This document shows, piece by piece, positions 51,909-60,072 of a stretch of 64,000 nt of DNA (positions are counted from its first letter, which is position 1; each line of letters starts with the position of its first letter). Position numbers and translations under genes: made by a program. Source of the stretch: Opitutaceae bacterium (GTDB lineage: Bacteria > Verrucomicrobiota > Verrucomicrobiia > Opitutales > Opitutaceae); the NCBI GenBank assembly GCA_005792355.1, contig SXSC01000082.1:37941-101940 (forward strand). Reading direction: 5' to 3'. A model generated the notes under the pieces. The model was given only the letters and a program-made list of their open reading frames with translations, did no database searches and was not told where the DNA came from.

Positions 51909-52593
51909 CGGCCGCGTCGGCCGGAGCGGGCCGGCGGCGCAGCCACCAGCAACCGACGGCACCCGCGAGCAGCAGGCCGATTGCGATGCCCTGCTGGTGC
52001 GACAGGCCGAGGAATCGTTCCGGCCGGCCGTCGAGGCGCAACGGATCCAGGCCGAGTCGCAGCGCGCCATAGAGCAGCCCGTAGGTGCAGAAGGCGGTGC
52101 CGCGGGACAATCGGTCCCCGTTGACCGCCTGCAACACGCGATAGACCACCAACCCAATCATGAGCAGGCCGGTGGATTCGTAGAGCTGCACGGGATGCGG
52201 CGCGCGCCCGGCGCAGCAGCCTTCGGTGTAACAACCCACGCGGCCGATGGCGTGGCCAAGCGGAAGCGCCACCCCGAAATAGTCCGCGCCACGCCAAAAA
52301 CTCAACCGACGCCACCACGCGAACGCGCCACCCGCGAGTCCCGCGCCGACCAGCCCGCCGAAAAAGACAAAGCCGGTGCCGAAGTCGGCCCAAAAGCGCA
52401 GTTCGCCGTTGGCGTAGTGTCGCCAGCCGAGCACGACGAAAAGGGCCTTCGCCCCGACGATCGCACCTCCGACGATCAGCCAGAGCGCGGCCCAAAATTC
52501 ATTTTCCGTCAGACCCATCGCGCGATGATGTCGCCGCAGCCACGCCATCGCCGTCACCGCGCCGGCCGCCGCAAAAAAGCCGAAGGCGCTCAT
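51865..52593 (-). CDS. Lgt-like (prolipoprotein diacylglyceryl transferase family) membrane protein
   Basis: 242 residues with about seven membrane helices. The Lgt signature is recognisable as GRVGCYTEGCCAG followed by HPVQLYES, with the Cys-rich variant in place of GRxGNFxN. The essential His of the HGGLIG motif in canonical Lgt is Phe here (VFFGGLVGAG). So it is a paralogue and probably not the housekeeping Lgt; it may transfer a diacylglyceryl or other lipid group to a different acceptor. The ATG overlaps the radical SAM stop as ATGA, so the two are translationally coupled. Confidence 0.78.
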   Translation of the reverse strand: MSAFGFFAAAGAVTAMAWLRRHHRAMGLTENEFWAALWLIVGGAIVGAKALFVVLGWRHYANGELRFWADFGTGFVFFGGLVGAGLAGGAFAWWRRLSFWRGADYFGVALPLGHAIGRVGCYTEGCCAGRAPHPVQLYESTGLLMIGLVVYRVLQAVNGDRLSRGTAFCTYGLLYGALRLGLDPLRLDGRPERFLGLSHQQGIAIGLLLAGAVGCWWLRRRPAPADAAVTAASAHSAPNRSR

Positions 52594-53879
52594 GCTCCGG
52601 CGGTGGCCACGGGTTGTTCGTCGCGGTAGAATTCCTCCCGCAGGCCGAGCGCGTTCACCGCGCACATGGACTCGAGTTTGCCGTTGATCGACACTTTGAA
52701 CGCACACACGTCGAGCCGCTCCCGGCCCTCGGGCGTGGCGGTCTCCGCGGCACTCATGAAGTGATGGCTCACGATGCAGAAATAATTTCCCCGCAAGGTC
52801 CCCGCGCGACGCCAGAGTTTCCAGGCCTGCGGCAGAAGGCGGGCGAGCGCGAAGGCCCCATGATTCGTCAGCATCCAACCCGCCCGGCGCAGGGCCTGCC
52901 AGCGATCATCGAGACGAAACGACATTCCTCCCGCGCGATCGAACAATTCGGTCAACGCGTGAATTTCGCCGGGTTGGTCCCGGCGGTAGAGCGGAAACAG
53001 CCGCGGGCGTCCGGGCTGCGGATGCCTCACCGCGAAGCCCTGCACGAAACGCGAGCAAGCGGGATGGCCGAGCGAGCCCTCGCCGCGGCGGATCGCCCGG
53101 TCGCCCGCGCCCTCGGCGATCCTCTCCCACAACGCGTCGGGCGGCACGCCGCGCAGATCGGGGTCCGTGCGGCCCACCTCGGCCAGCGGTTGAAAACTGA
53201 CCATCTTGAAGGCATCCGCCTGAGAGAGAAGGCAGCGGACGATGCCGGGGACACCGGCGAGATTCTCCTGCGTGACGGTGACGGTCGAGGCGGCTTCAAG
53301 GCGTCGGCCGGTGGTTTTCCGGGCGCGGCGGATCAAATCGGCGAACTCCACGCGGAGAGGATCGAGCTCGGCCTCGGTTCGGGCGAGGGCGAAGCGGTCA
53401 CGCCGGCCGCGTTGCGTCGTGTCGATGTGGAGGCTGATTTCCGTCAGGCCCCCCTCAACCATCAGGCGCTCGAGCAGACCGGATCGGCGGCGAAACGTTT
53501 CGCCATGGGTCATGAGCATCGGCACGAGCCCGATTTCGCGCGCATAACGGATCAGTTCGATCACGTCGGACTCGCGGCGGAGGGAGACCTCCCCGTCGGT
53601 GAGTTGGACGTTGCCCGCCGGGCCGAGCCACTCCCGGAGGTGGCGCAACTGGGCCTTGATCTGCTCGAGTGATCGCGGCTTCGCGCGGTTGGCGTCTTCG
53701 CCGAGATAGCAGCCGACGCAGGCAAAATCGCACTTGGGCATCGCGCCGATGGTGGCGCCGCAGCCCGCGTAGTGCCGGCCGAGATACTGCGTCGGCGTCC
53801 GCAGAGATTCAGGCAGGCGTGCCCATGCCGCCGCGAGCGCCGTGCGGGTCGCGGCGTCTTCTTGCTGCAGCCGCGCCAT
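52590..53879 (-). CDS. Radical SAM enzyme, unknown reaction
   Basis: 429 residues from ATG 53879 (a GTG at 53882 just before it is possible). The cluster motif is CDFACVGC (CX3CX2C) near residue 50, followed by VQLTDGEVSLR, the GGE-like SAM site, and LMTHGETF and ISLHIDTTQRG in the barrel. Three more cysteines in the C-terminal half (NYFCIVSHHF, DVCAFKVSIN, SMCAVNA) could hold an auxiliary site. It is coupled to an Lgt-like gene and preceded by a tiny lipoprotein gene, so a lipid or lipoprotein substrate is plausible, but the reaction is not known. Confidence 0.82.
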   Translation of the reverse strand: MARLQQEDAATRTALAAAWARLPESLRTPTQYLGRHYAGCGATIGAMPKCDFACVGCYLGEDANRAKPRSLEQIKAQLRHLREWLGPAGNVQLTDGEVSLRRESDVIELIRYAREIGLVPMLMTHGETFRRRSGLLERLMVEGGLTEISLHIDTTQRGRRDRFALARTEAELDPLRVEFADLIRRARKTTGRRLEAASTVTVTQENLAGVPGIVRCLLSQADAFKMVSFQPLAEVGRTDPDLRGVPPDALWERIAEGAGDRAIRRGEGSLGHPACSRFVQGFAVRHPQPGRPRLFPLYRRDQPGEIHALTELFDRAGGMSFRLDDRWQALRRAGWMLTNHGAFALARLLPQAWKLWRRAGTLRGNYFCIVSHHFMSAAETATPEGRERLDVCAFKVSINGKLESMCAVNALGLREEFYRDEQPVATAGA

Positions 53880-53888
53880 CACGGCGGC

Positions 53889-54011
53889 CTACTTCTTGGC
53901 CGGCGCGGCGGCGGGCGGACCGGAATCGGGCTTGGACGAGGGCGTGAAGCACGCCGTGCCGAGGGCAAAAACCGCCGCAAAACCGATCAACATGAGGAGG
54001 GTCTTTTTCAT
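53889..54011 (-). CDS. Tiny 40-residue lipoprotein
   Basis: MKKTLLMLIGFAAVFALGTA then C at position 21, then a Pro/Ala/Lys tail ending in AKK. The signal ends in LGTAC, a near-lipobox. The stop is six bases before the GTG, and nine before the ATG, of the radical SAM gene, so it leads the operon. It could be a substrate, a marker of the pathway or a simple envelope peptide. Confidence 0.6.
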   Translation of the reverse strand: MKKTLLMLIGFAAVFALGTACFTPSSKPDSGPPAAAPAKK

Positions 54012-54126
54012 GGGTTAGATTTGACGCTGCTGGATATGAGGCTCGGCCAGCCAGATTATTCCGGAGGCCCGGGAAGGGCACGGACTCGTCTGCCGGTTGT
54101 CGCAGATGGCGCGGGTCTGAGGGAGC

Positions 54127-54169
54127 GGCGGCTTTCCAGCCGCCGGGCTTGGGCGGCTGGAAAGCCGCC
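54127..54169. repeat. Perfect inverted pair of GGCGGCTTTCCAGCCGCC
   Basis: The 18-base element at 54127-54144 is repeated in reverse complement at 54152-54169 with no mismatch and a seven-base spacer; each arm is itself a palindrome. A one-mismatch copy is at 9762-9779. The pair lies between two minus-strand operons, where it could also stop transcripts coming from 55.9 kb. Confidence 0.75.
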
Positions 54170-54263
54170 CGATCGTTCCAAATGGCAGGCGGGAGATGCG
54201 TCTGGAAGGGAATCGGAGTTCGGCCGATGGTTCACGGCCCGGTTTGGCGCGGGCGCCCCATGC

Positions 54264-55889
54264 TCAGGGCACCTCGTAGACCTCGATTAACGCGACCCCG
54301 GACCCGTCCCCCACGGGGCCGACCTGAACAGAGTAGCCGCCAGGCGGAAGCGTGACAAGCAACCCGCCGTCGCGGCTGCCGATGACCAGACCAAACGCTC
54401 CGACGGTGGAAAAGGCGGGCGCGAGCGCGGAGGACCAGTTGTCATTCTCCGCGATTTTGGTCTGGCCCGAATCAAAAAGCTCCAGTTTGGGGTCGGGAAG
54501 CGCGCCGGAAACTCCGCGTGCGCTCAGACCGGGACCAACGGCCCGGATGAGGACGGTCTTGGTGCCGGAGCCGGCGATGGTGAATCCGGCCACGAGCAGA
54601 TTGCCGCCGCTGCCGCCGACCTGGTTGAGCGCGGAGAGGTTGACCAGGCGAAATGCGTGGCCCGCACCGGCGTCATAGGCCTCAACGATGACCGTGCCGG
54701 CGGTGGGACCGAAGACATGCATCGTGCGCCCGCCGTCCACGGCACTTACCAACGCCGCGTCCAGACTGGTCGTCGCGGCGAAGGGAAACGCGCCGACGGC
54801 GCCGGCCGCGAGCGCGACCTCAGGGTCACCGGACCAGTTGTTGTTTGTCGCGACCTGTGTGCTGCCGTTGAAGAGCGCCAGCTGCGGGTCGGCCATGACG
54901 CCGGACACGCCGAGGGCGCCCAGGCTCGGGCCGGCGGCGCGCAGGAGGACGGACTTGTTGCCGCCCTGCATCGTGAAACCGACGGTGAGAACCTGATTGG
55001 CTGCCAGAGTCGTAAGGACCGACAGGTTGCTCAGCCGGCTGTCGAGACCGGTCGGGGCGGCGTTCACCGTAAGACGCCCGGCGGCACTCGAGATGCCGCC
55101 CTGCGGATTCGAGACGCGCACGGTGTAGTCGCCGGCGTCCGCCGTGCTGACGGTGGCGAGAGTGTGGCTTGCGGCGGTGGCGCCGGCGAGGGCGGTGCCG
55201 TCCTTGAACCATTGATACGAGAGCGGGCCCGGACCGGTCGCGTTCACCGAGAAGCCGGCGGACGCGCCGACGGCCACGGTGGTCGCGACGGGCTGGGTCG
55301 CGATCGCGAGCGGGACGGCGACTGGCGGTGCGGCACGCACGGTATCGATCGCCTGCTGCAGGGCGGTGACCGGCGCCTGCGTGGAGCCGTAGCCGAGCTG
55401 GCTGAAAACGAGCTGCCACTGCCGGTGGCTGGGCGATCCGGCCACGCCGTTGATCACGGCGAAGATGGGTTGGCCGCCGGCTTGAAAGCGATTGGCCACG
55501 GCACGGTTGAAGTCGTTCAACACGAGGCCGAGTTTATAGGCGTTCACGAATTGCTGCGTTTCCGATTCCTGGCCCGATTGGAGGTTGAGCGAAACGTGCA
55601 GCACGGGGATGCCGGCGGCGTTGCCGTTGCGCGCGGCGTAATAACGCACGATGCCCGGCTCAATCTGAGCGGCGGCGGCCTGACAGAACGGACACCACCA
55701 GGCGAACCATTCGAGCAGCACGACCTTGCCGGCAAAATCGGTGAGGCTCACGGGCCGGCCGGTCGCGCGATCGGTGAGAGTGAAGTTCGCGACCGTGTCG
55801 CCGACCGCGTAACGGGCCTGCGCCCGGGCGGACGGCGCGACAACCATGCACAGGGCGGCGAGCAGGACGGTGGAAAGCAGCGTTTTCAT
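54264..55889 (-). CDS. Secreted redoxin (TlpA-like) fused to Ig-like and tandem beta domains
   Basis: 541 residues: a signal peptide (1-23), a thioredoxin-like domain to about 185 with WCPFC at 65-69, an Ig-like domain about 200-295 (SYQWFKDGTALAGAT, YTVRVSNPQGG), then two similar beta repeats (VLTVGFTMQGGNKSVLLRAA and LLVAGFTIAGSGTKTVLIRA, each with GVSG-DP-L-LF and a NNW-type end). The repeats are frequent in Opitutaceae surface proteins. It would catalyse thiol-disulfide exchange or peroxide reduction outside the cytoplasm while anchored to other surface components. It is the last gene of the operon, 14 bases after the barrel gene. Confidence 0.85.
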   Translation of the reverse strand: MKTLLSTVLLAALCMVVAPSARAQARYAVGDTVANFTLTDRATGRPVSLTDFAGKVVLLEWFAWWCPFCQAAAAQIEPGIVRYYAARNGNAAGIPVLHVSLNLQSGQESETQQFVNAYKLGLVLNDFNRAVANRFQAGGQPIFAVINGVAGSPSHRQWQLVFSQLGYGSTQAPVTALQQAIDTVRAAPPVAVPLAIATQPVATTVAVGASAGFSVNATGPGPLSYQWFKDGTALAGATAASHTLATVSTADAGDYTVRVSNPQGGISSAAGRLTVNAAPTGLDSRLSNLSVLTTLAANQVLTVGFTMQGGNKSVLLRAAGPSLGALGVSGVMADPQLALFNGSTQVATNNNWSGDPEVALAAGAVGAFPFAATTSLDAALVSAVDGGRTMHVFGPTAGTVIVEAYDAGAGHAFRLVNLSALNQVGGSGGNLLVAGFTIAGSGTKTVLIRAVGPGLSARGVSGALPDPKLELFDSGQTKIAENDNWSSALAPAFSTVGAFGLVIGSRDGGLLVTLPPGGYSVQVGPVGDGSGVALIEVYEVP

Positions 55890-55903
55890 GGGACGAAAAA
55901 TAT

Positions 55904-57025
55904 CTAAAACCGGGCGGAGAGCGCCGCCTGAAGGGTGAGCCAGTCACGGTCACGGTAGAGCTGGCGGAAAAAATCGGTGTTGAGGTTGGTCGGCGCGAAA
56001 TCGGTGTGCAGCCGGGCGACGACGATGCGCCACGACCAGCGGTCTCCATCGTGCCGCAATCCCACCCCCACCGATTGCGAACGCAGGGCCGGCGCGGCGC
56101 TCGTGAAAAGGAGCGCGTTTTCGATTTCGCCGGTGTCACGGTAAAGTCGGCCCTCGGCGTAGACGGAAACGCTGCGGCCCAGTTCGCGCTCGATGGCGAG
56201 GCCGGCAAACCGGGCGGAAAACGCGGGCTGCTCGCGCGCGCCACCGATCTGGGCGCGTGCGATCCAGGCCTCGCCCAACGCGGCGCGCGCTTCGGCCTCG
56301 CCACCCACGCGCAGTTCGCGACCGGAGGTGTCGGCGACCCGCACTTCCGCCCGGGAACGCACGCGCGGCGAGAGCACGTTCTCAAAGGCCAGCGCCGCCG
56401 AGGTCGTCGCGAGCGTGTCCGGGCTGCGCCGGAGACCGGCGAAGTCGATTTCGTAACCGGGCGCGACGCGATCCTGCGCATAGCCGGCGGTGAGCTGGGC
56501 GAAGGCGTTGCCCTTGATGTATTCCCAACGACCGCCGAACGAGGCGTCGCGGCCGGCCGGCGCAGCCGGACGGAAAGCGTCGAGCCCCGGTGTGCCCGAG
56601 AGCGAACTGTATTGCTGACGGTAATACTCGTTGAGCCACGCGCTGCGGTAGCTCGTGAATCCCCGGTAGCCGCCGAGGGCGAAAAGCGCCGTGGCCGGCC
56701 CGCCGGCGAAGCGATGCTGGCCGCCGGTGCGGAGCGCGGTGCTCGCCTCACGGCAAGTCAGGGCCTGGCCGCGGAAATCGAACGGTGCCGGTTGGTAGTC
56801 GAACGCGATCGCCCCCTGCGCCGCCGAGAAACTCACCTCCGTGTTACCGCGCACCAGTCGGGCGGCGGCCGTGCCCCGCGCGAGCGTGATGTCCGCGGCG
56901 CGAATCACCTCGCCGGAAAATTCCGTCCAGGTCCCCACGTCGGCGCACAGCACCGCGACGAGCGGGCCGGCGCTCACGAACGCGCAGGCGAGCAGAGCGA
57001 GGCCGGATCGGCGTGGCGGCTTCAT
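55904..57025 (-). CDS. Outer-membrane beta-barrel protein (DUF3570-like context)
   Basis: 373 residues from ATG 57025, a signal peptide (MKPPRRSGLALLACAFVSAG) and then alternating amphipathic strands to a C-terminal Phe (LQAALSARF), typical of outer-membrane barrels. Tyr- and Arg-rich loops such as YRSAWLNEYYRQQYSSLSG are present. Because it follows a DUF4266 lipoprotein gene (ATGA overlap) and precedes a redoxin gene, it probably corresponds to the DUF3570 barrel of similar operons; the sequence itself does not let me confirm the family. Confidence 0.65.
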   Translation of the reverse strand: MKPPRRSGLALLACAFVSAGPLVAVLCADVGTWTEFSGEVIRAADITLARGTAAARLVRGNTEVSFSAAQGAIAFDYQPAPFDFRGQALTCREASTALRTGGQHRFAGGPATALFALGGYRGFTSYRSAWLNEYYRQQYSSLSGTPGLDAFRPAAPAGRDASFGGRWEYIKGNAFAQLTAGYAQDRVAPGYEIDFAGLRRSPDTLATTSAALAFENVLSPRVRSRAEVRVADTSGRELRVGGEAEARAALGEAWIARAQIGGAREQPAFSARFAGLAIERELGRSVSVYAEGRLYRDTGEIENALLFTSAAPALRSQSVGVGLRHDGDRWSWRIVVARLHTDFAPTNLNTDFFRQLYRDRDWLTLQAALSARF

Positions 57026-57249
57026 CGGCACGAGGAGCAACCGACCGCTTGCGCGCCCCCGGCGGCGGCGCGACCCGGTTCGATCTGGCCGAGGAGCGCC
57101 GGCTGGGGCGCCAGCACGACGGAACCGGAAAAAATCATGCCCGGTTTGGCCACGAGCCGTTGCTGCCAGACCGGCACCGGCACACAACCGCCGGCCAGCA
57201 GCACCGCCAGCAAAAGGACCGAAAGAACCACGGTGCGGTGGGAATTCAT
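57022..57249 (-). CDS. DUF4266-like lipoprotein
   Basis: 75 residues: lipoprotein signal ending LLAGGC, then VPVPVWQQRLVAKPGMIFSG, the conserved block of DUF4266, and a Gly/Ala tail with two cysteines (VGCSSCR), matching the Gly-rich, Cys-ending tails of that family. Homologous genes accompany an outer-membrane barrel and a thioredoxin gene. The stop overlaps the barrel start as ATGA, so the two are made together. Function unknown; the CxxC tail could take part in redox transfer. Confidence 0.7.
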   Translation of the reverse strand: MNSHRTVVLSVLLLAVLLAGGCVPVPVWQQRLVAKPGMIFSGSVVLAPQPALLGQIEPGRAAAGGAQAVGCSSCR

Positions 57250-57258
57250 GTTGGCGAG

Positions 57259-58821
57259 TCAGCCTCGTTGCCACGCGAGCCAGCGCGCGAACAGCCGCTT
57301 CACGAGCGGCGTGAGCCGCGTGCGGCTGTGGAGGTCACCGATCTTGCGGATCGCCTCGGCCTGCGTCGGATACGGATGAATCGCGGCACCGATGCCTCCG
57401 AGGCCGATGCGGTTCGTCATCGCGAGGGAAATCTCCCCGATTAGATCACCCGCATGCGCGGCGACAATCGTCGCGCCGACGATGCGGTCGGTGCCCCGAC
57501 GCACATGGATGCGCACGAAGCCCTCGTCTTCGCCATCGAGGATCGCACGATCCACTTTCGCCAGCGGCTGGGTATAGGTGTCGATTTCGACGCCCTGGGT
57601 CCTGGCGTCGCCGGCGGTGAGTCCAACGTGGGCCACCTCGGGCGAAGTGTAGGTGGCCCACGGGATGGTGAGCGCGCTGACCCGACGGCGGCCCTTGAAG
57701 AGCGCGTTCTGAATCACGATTCGCGCCATGAAGTCGGCGGCGTGCGTGAACTGAAAACGCGAGCACACGTCACCGCAGGCGTAGATGTGCGGATTGGTGG
57801 ACTGCAGAAAATCGTTTACCGCGACTCCCTTCCGGTCGAACGCAACACCCGCGGCCGCGAGGCCGAGCCCCTCGATGTTGGGGGCGCGTCCAACCGCGAC
57901 CAGAAGCTGGTCGGCGAGGCCGGTGCGCTCCCGTCCGTCCGCCGAGAGATTCCAGCGAATGGTTTTTAGGTCGCGCATGACCTTCAACGCTTTGCCGTCG
58001 TGGAGAATTTTCACGCCGTCGCGCAAAAGCGCGGCGCGGAGAATCGCGGCCGCCTCGCGGTCCTCGCGCGGCAGGATACCGGCGGCCGACTCGATGAGGG
58101 TCACCTCCGAACCGAAGCGCGCGAAACTCTGCGCCATCTCGCAACCGATGGGGCCGGCCCCGACGATCGTGAGGCGGCGTGGCAGCTCGGTGAGGGAGAA
58201 GATGGATTCGTTCGTGAGATAGGGCACGTCGTCGAGACCCGGAACGGGCGGCGCCGCGGCGCGGGCGCCGGTGGCGATCGCGGCCTTCGCAAAACGCAGC
58301 GTCTGCCCTCGGACTTCGACGGTGTCGCGCCCGGTGAAGCGCGCTTCGCCAATGAAGACATCGACCCCGATCCCCCGGAAACGAGCGGCCGAATCGTGCG
58401 GACTGAGGTCGGCGCGGAGCCGGCGCATCCGTTCCATCACGGCGGGAAAATCGACCGACACAGCGCCCGCAATCTTCACGCCGAAACGCCCGCCGTCCCG
58501 CGCTTCGGCCGCGGCGCGGGCCGCGCGGATCAACGCCTTCGAGGGCACGCAGCCGACGTTGAGGCAGTCGCCGCCAAGAAGATGACGTTCGATCAACGCG
58601 ACCTTCGCGCCGAGCCCGGCCGCCCCCGCCGCCGTGACCAGGCCGGCCGTGCCACCACCGATTACCACCAGATTATAGCGTGACGCGGGGGAGGGATTCC
58701 TCCAGTCGGCCGGGTGGACGTGCGCGTGGAGCCGGCGGTTGTGCTCGTCCCACGGCAGAAGTTTTTGCTCCGCAAAAACTTTCTTTGCATCCTCCGGCAG
58801 ATTCGGATCGGGCGGTATCAT
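57259..58821 (-). CDS. FAD-dependent disulfide oxidoreductase (mercuric reductase/LPD-like)
   Basis: 520 residues. FAD-binding VVIGGGTAGLVTAAG is at 52-66, the redox disulfide GGDCLNVGCVPSK gives Cys86 and Cys91, the NAD(P) site is IVGAGPIGCEMAQSF, and the C-terminal dimer motif HPYPTQAEAIRK carries the catalytic His-Glu. No N-terminal metal-binding domain and no C-terminal Cys pair are seen, so mercuric-ion reduction is unlikely. The N-terminal 45 residues are an unusual extension. It is paired with a TVP38 gene (34 bases), a widespread combination, and may reduce a small disulfide or quinone at the membrane. Confidence 0.85.
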   Translation of the reverse strand: MIPPDPNLPEDAKKVFAEQKLLPWDEHNRRLHAHVHPADWRNPSPASRYNLVVIGGGTAGLVTAAGAAGLGAKVALIERHLLGGDCLNVGCVPSKALIRAARAAAEARDGGRFGVKIAGAVSVDFPAVMERMRRLRADLSPHDSAARFRGIGVDVFIGEARFTGRDTVEVRGQTLRFAKAAIATGARAAAPPVPGLDDVPYLTNESIFSLTELPRRLTIVGAGPIGCEMAQSFARFGSEVTLIESAAGILPREDREAAAILRAALLRDGVKILHDGKALKVMRDLKTIRWNLSADGRERTGLADQLLVAVGRAPNIEGLGLAAAGVAFDRKGVAVNDFLQSTNPHIYACGDVCSRFQFTHAADFMARIVIQNALFKGRRRVSALTIPWATYTSPEVAHVGLTAGDARTQGVEIDTYTQPLAKVDRAILDGEDEGFVRIHVRRGTDRIVGATIVAAHAGDLIGEISLAMTNRIGLGGIGAAIHPYPTQAEAIRKIGDLHSRTRLTPLVKRLFARWLAWQRG

Positions 58822-58855
58822 CAGGGGAGAAATTAGCGGCCGGAAAACGGCGAGA

Positions 58856-59578
58856 TCATCGCCCGAGATACCGGGGCGGCGGAGCGGATGGCACCGGCGG
58901 ATCGAGTCTGGGTCCCAGGTTTTCGCGCAGCGAAACCTTCGCGAGCCGGGTGACGAAGACCGTTACCGCGATCGTCGCCAGGAGCCCGGCGCCGTAGAGC
59001 GCCCACTCGGCGGGCGTGCGTTGGCGCTCGCCCGCCACCCGGGCGAGCGAGCCGAGGTAGACATACATCACGGTGCCGGGCATCATGCCGATCCAGGAGG
59101 CGAGCACGTAATCGCGGAGCGAAACCCGGGTGAGGCCGAAGGCGTAGTTCAGCAGCGTAAATGGAAACACGGGCGAGAGCCGCGTGAGTCCGACAATTTT
59201 CCAGCCTTCGGTGGCGACCGCCCGGTCGATGGCGGCGAACGAGGCGTTGCCTTCGATTTTTTTCGCCACCCAGTCGCGGGCGAAATAGCGGCCGACGAGA
59301 AACGCCGCCGTGGCGCCGAGCACCGAGCCGGCCGACACGTAAACCGCGCCCCAGCCCACGCCAAAGAGCGCGCCGGCGCCAAGGGTGAGCGCGGAGCCGG
59401 GCACGAAGAGGACCGCCGCGACGATGTAGAGGACCACGAACAGCACGGGGCCCCACGGGCCCAGCGCCGCGACGCCAGCGAGCGCCTCGTGCAGGAGGCT
59501 CCGAACGTCGAAGAAAAACAAGGCGGCCACCAGCGCGAGCGCCGCAATCGCTACAATAATTTTGCGAGTGGCGCTCAT
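58856..59578 (-). CDS. TVP38/TMEM64 (VTT/DedA-like) membrane protein
   Basis: 240 residues with about five to six hydrophobic segments. The VTT core is clear: VLYIVAAVLFVPGSALTLGA, GSVLGATAAFLVGRYFARDW and RLSPVFPFTLLNYAFGLTRV. The family moves or flips lipids or small ions. It heads a five-gene minus-strand operon with the FAD oxidoreductase, DUF4266, the barrel and redoxin genes. Confidence 0.88.
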   Translation of the reverse strand: MSATRKIIVAIAALALVAALFFFDVRSLLHEALAGVAALGPWGPVLFVVLYIVAAVLFVPGSALTLGAGALFGVGWGAVYVSAGSVLGATAAFLVGRYFARDWVAKKIEGNASFAAIDRAVATEGWKIVGLTRLSPVFPFTLLNYAFGLTRVSLRDYVLASWIGMMPGTVMYVYLGSLARVAGERQRTPAEWALYGAGLLATIAVTVFVTRLAKVSLRENLGPRLDPPVPSAPPPRYLGR

Positions 59579-60072
59579 GATTTCAGCATCCGATGGGATG
59601 CCCGGAGGACAAATTTATTCCCGACTACTGTAAGGAAACTGGATTTTCAGTGGGGTTGGGTCGGGTGGGGGTTAGCCCGAATAAATCACACTTTCCGTGA
59701 AATTCCTTTTGTCACAGAGCGCACAGAGGTCAGACCCAGAGTTCACAGAGCCAATCATGCTGTCTTGCTCCGTGTCCTCTGTGCCTCATGCCTTGGCTTC
59801 ATTCAGGTGTGAATTTTCCGGGTTAGGGGGAGGGGCGGAGGCAAAACCAAGGCAGCCCCCTTAGCCGCCCACACCGAAAAGAGGCCCTCCTCGACGGGTG
59901 ACAGCAGTACGCGCGGAGCGACGAGATGCGCCCGCCGGGAATGGGCCGGAACGCTGGGCGCAACAGGCGCCTGGAACGGGTTGCTCGCCAACCTCACGAG
60001 GTGCTCAGGCAAAGCTCCGCCCGGCTCGCGATCAAGCCGCAAGTCTTCAACCATTGTCCGGACCCGGCGCCC
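59579..60072. other. Gene-free region, 494 bp, with a possible degenerate repeat A relative
   Basis: The first part must hold the promoter of the TVP38 operon. Around 59700-59790 the words AATTCCTTTTGTCACAGAG, GTTCACAGAG and CCGTGTCCTCTGTG occur in the same order as similar words in repeat A (403-545), but with much divergence. No gene is visible on either strand. Confidence 0.4.

Noticed and set aside
52590..53879. Archaeal-type tetraether lipid synthase
   Set aside because: The CX3CX2C motif and lipid-related neighbours invite this idea, but the sequence does not show the motifs I would need to claim it; it is left as an unknown radical SAM enzyme.
57259..58821. Mercuric reductase for mercury resistance
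   Set aside because: There is no HMA domain, no C-terminal Cys pair, and no merR, merT or merP gene; it is better described as a related disulfide oxidoreductase.
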